This document shows, in pieces, positions 6,989-7,415 of a stretch of DNA of 7,415 nucleotides. The notes under the pieces were generated by a model. That model ran no database searches. It was not told where the DNA came from and worked only from the letters and a program-made list of their open reading frames with translations. Each line of letters starts with the position of its first letter. Within the stretch, counting starts at the first letter, position 1. Made by a program: the position numbers and the translations under genes. The stretch spans positions 1-7,415 of the forward strand of contig CAMPGR010000160.1 in the NCBI GenBank assembly GCA_946885605.1. Direction: 5' to 3'. The DNA is from an uncultured Pseudomonadota bacterium (GTDB taxonomy: Bacteria; Pseudomonadota; Gammaproteobacteria; Burkholderiales; SG8-41).

Positions 6989-7415
6989 GCGGGCGGGGAG
7001 AGGAGGCGGTGCCGAAAAACGGGGAATTATACCGGAGGCCCGCGGGCGCTCCTGCTGCTCCGCACCCCGATCTTCGAGGAGAGGCCGCGCGCTCGCGAGT
7101 TCCTTGCGCAGCGCCTCCTCCACCGAGCTGCGCACGATGTCGCCGATATTCGCGTTTAGCTCCTGCGAGATCCTGTTGAGCGCCTGATCGAGCACGGCAC
7201 CGATCTCAGGCATGAAACGGCCGTGCACGATACCGGCGATCTGCTCGTCGAGATCTTTTCGGAGCTTCAAATAGACGGTGTGCTCCATGTTCTGTGCCTG
7301 CACCCGCGAGATCACCTCGACTTCGGGCGCCGGCGTGCCGGTCTCGCTCCTCTCCTCGACTTCCGGCGATGACGCGCTTTGCTGAGCCGATTGAGAGTGC
7401 GTGTCCGCTTCGACT
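6989..7415 (-). CDS. C-terminal part of an unrecognised protein, in frame with valS
   Basis: The minus-strand frame is open from the window edge (first full codon 7412-7414) through 142 codons to the valS ATG, with no stop. Three parts are visible. First comes a Ser/Glu/Pro-rich low-complexity stretch of about 40 residues. Then comes a charged helical segment of about 70 residues, from [19 protein letters not shown] to [19 protein letters not shown], with amphipathic spacing. Last is a low-complexity Pro/Arg-rich linker of about 28 residues up to valS. Codon use (mostly G or C at third positions) and the helix-like pattern suggest that the middle part is really translated. I do not recognise the family. 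Possible readings are a natural fusion to ValS, an upstream gene that really ends in another frame after a 1-bp indel (TAA at 7029-7027 in the +1 frame), or chance openness of the last part. The N-terminus is outside the window. Confidence 0.55.
7026..7031 (-). promoter_or_regulatory. valS: Candidate valS -10 box TATAAT
   Basis: A perfect TATAAT on the minus strand (7031 to 7026), in an AT-rich pocket before a GC-rich leader. Transcription would start near 7019, about 30 nt before the valS ATG. No convincing -35 is present at 16-18 bp (AGGAGC, CAGGAG or GCAGGA). The hexamer lies inside the frame that is open from the upstream ORF into valS. Confidence 0.5.

Overview
The window looks like chromosomal DNA of a GC-rich proteobacterium, most likely a betaproteobacterium. 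I judge this from the strong G/C bias at third codon positions, the style of the TusA and ValS sequences, and the intergenic palindromic repeats of the 'TCATTCC...GGAATCCAG' kind. There is no phage gene, transposase, CRISPR array, tRNA or rRNA.

Layout from left to right. Positions 18-228 hold a short tandem array (six full units and one partial unit of 31-33 bp). It is followed at 235-273 by a GC-rich hairpin element of the repetitive intergenic type. A full-length two-domain ChrA chromate transporter gene lies on the minus strand (386-1768). It diverges from a plus-strand pair: tusA (1959-2186), encoding a small sulfur-carrier protein, and 24 bp downstream a gene for a protein of the lipoate-protein ligase A fold (2211-3296). 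The 190-bp divergent region carries a perfect TATAAT for tusA and a weaker candidate promoter for chrA. Converging on the ligase-like gene is a minus-strand DUF4126 membrane protein gene (3406-4008), with a hairpin between the two. Further right, a 172-bp gap holds two near-identical palindromic repeats, followed by minus-strand valS (valyl-tRNA synthetase, 4181-6988). The reading frame upstream of valS stays open, without any stop, to the window edge (to 7415) and looks like the C-terminal part of another protein.

Most of the window is ordinary housekeeping and accessory metabolism. Three points deserve a second look. First, the LplA-like protein lacks the lysine that aligns with the catalytic lysine of lipoate ligases, and also the histidine of the usual 'HD' motif, while keeping both LplA domains; it sits with tusA in a likely operon, which raises the possibility of a non-canonical role in sulfur or lipoate chemistry. 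Second, valS is in frame with the upstream ORF, has no Shine-Dalgarno sequence, and has a perfect -10 hexamer inside the linker. Third, the left-edge tandem array sits beside a repetitive hairpin. I see no clear multi-gene novel system; the tusA/LplA-like pair is the best candidate.
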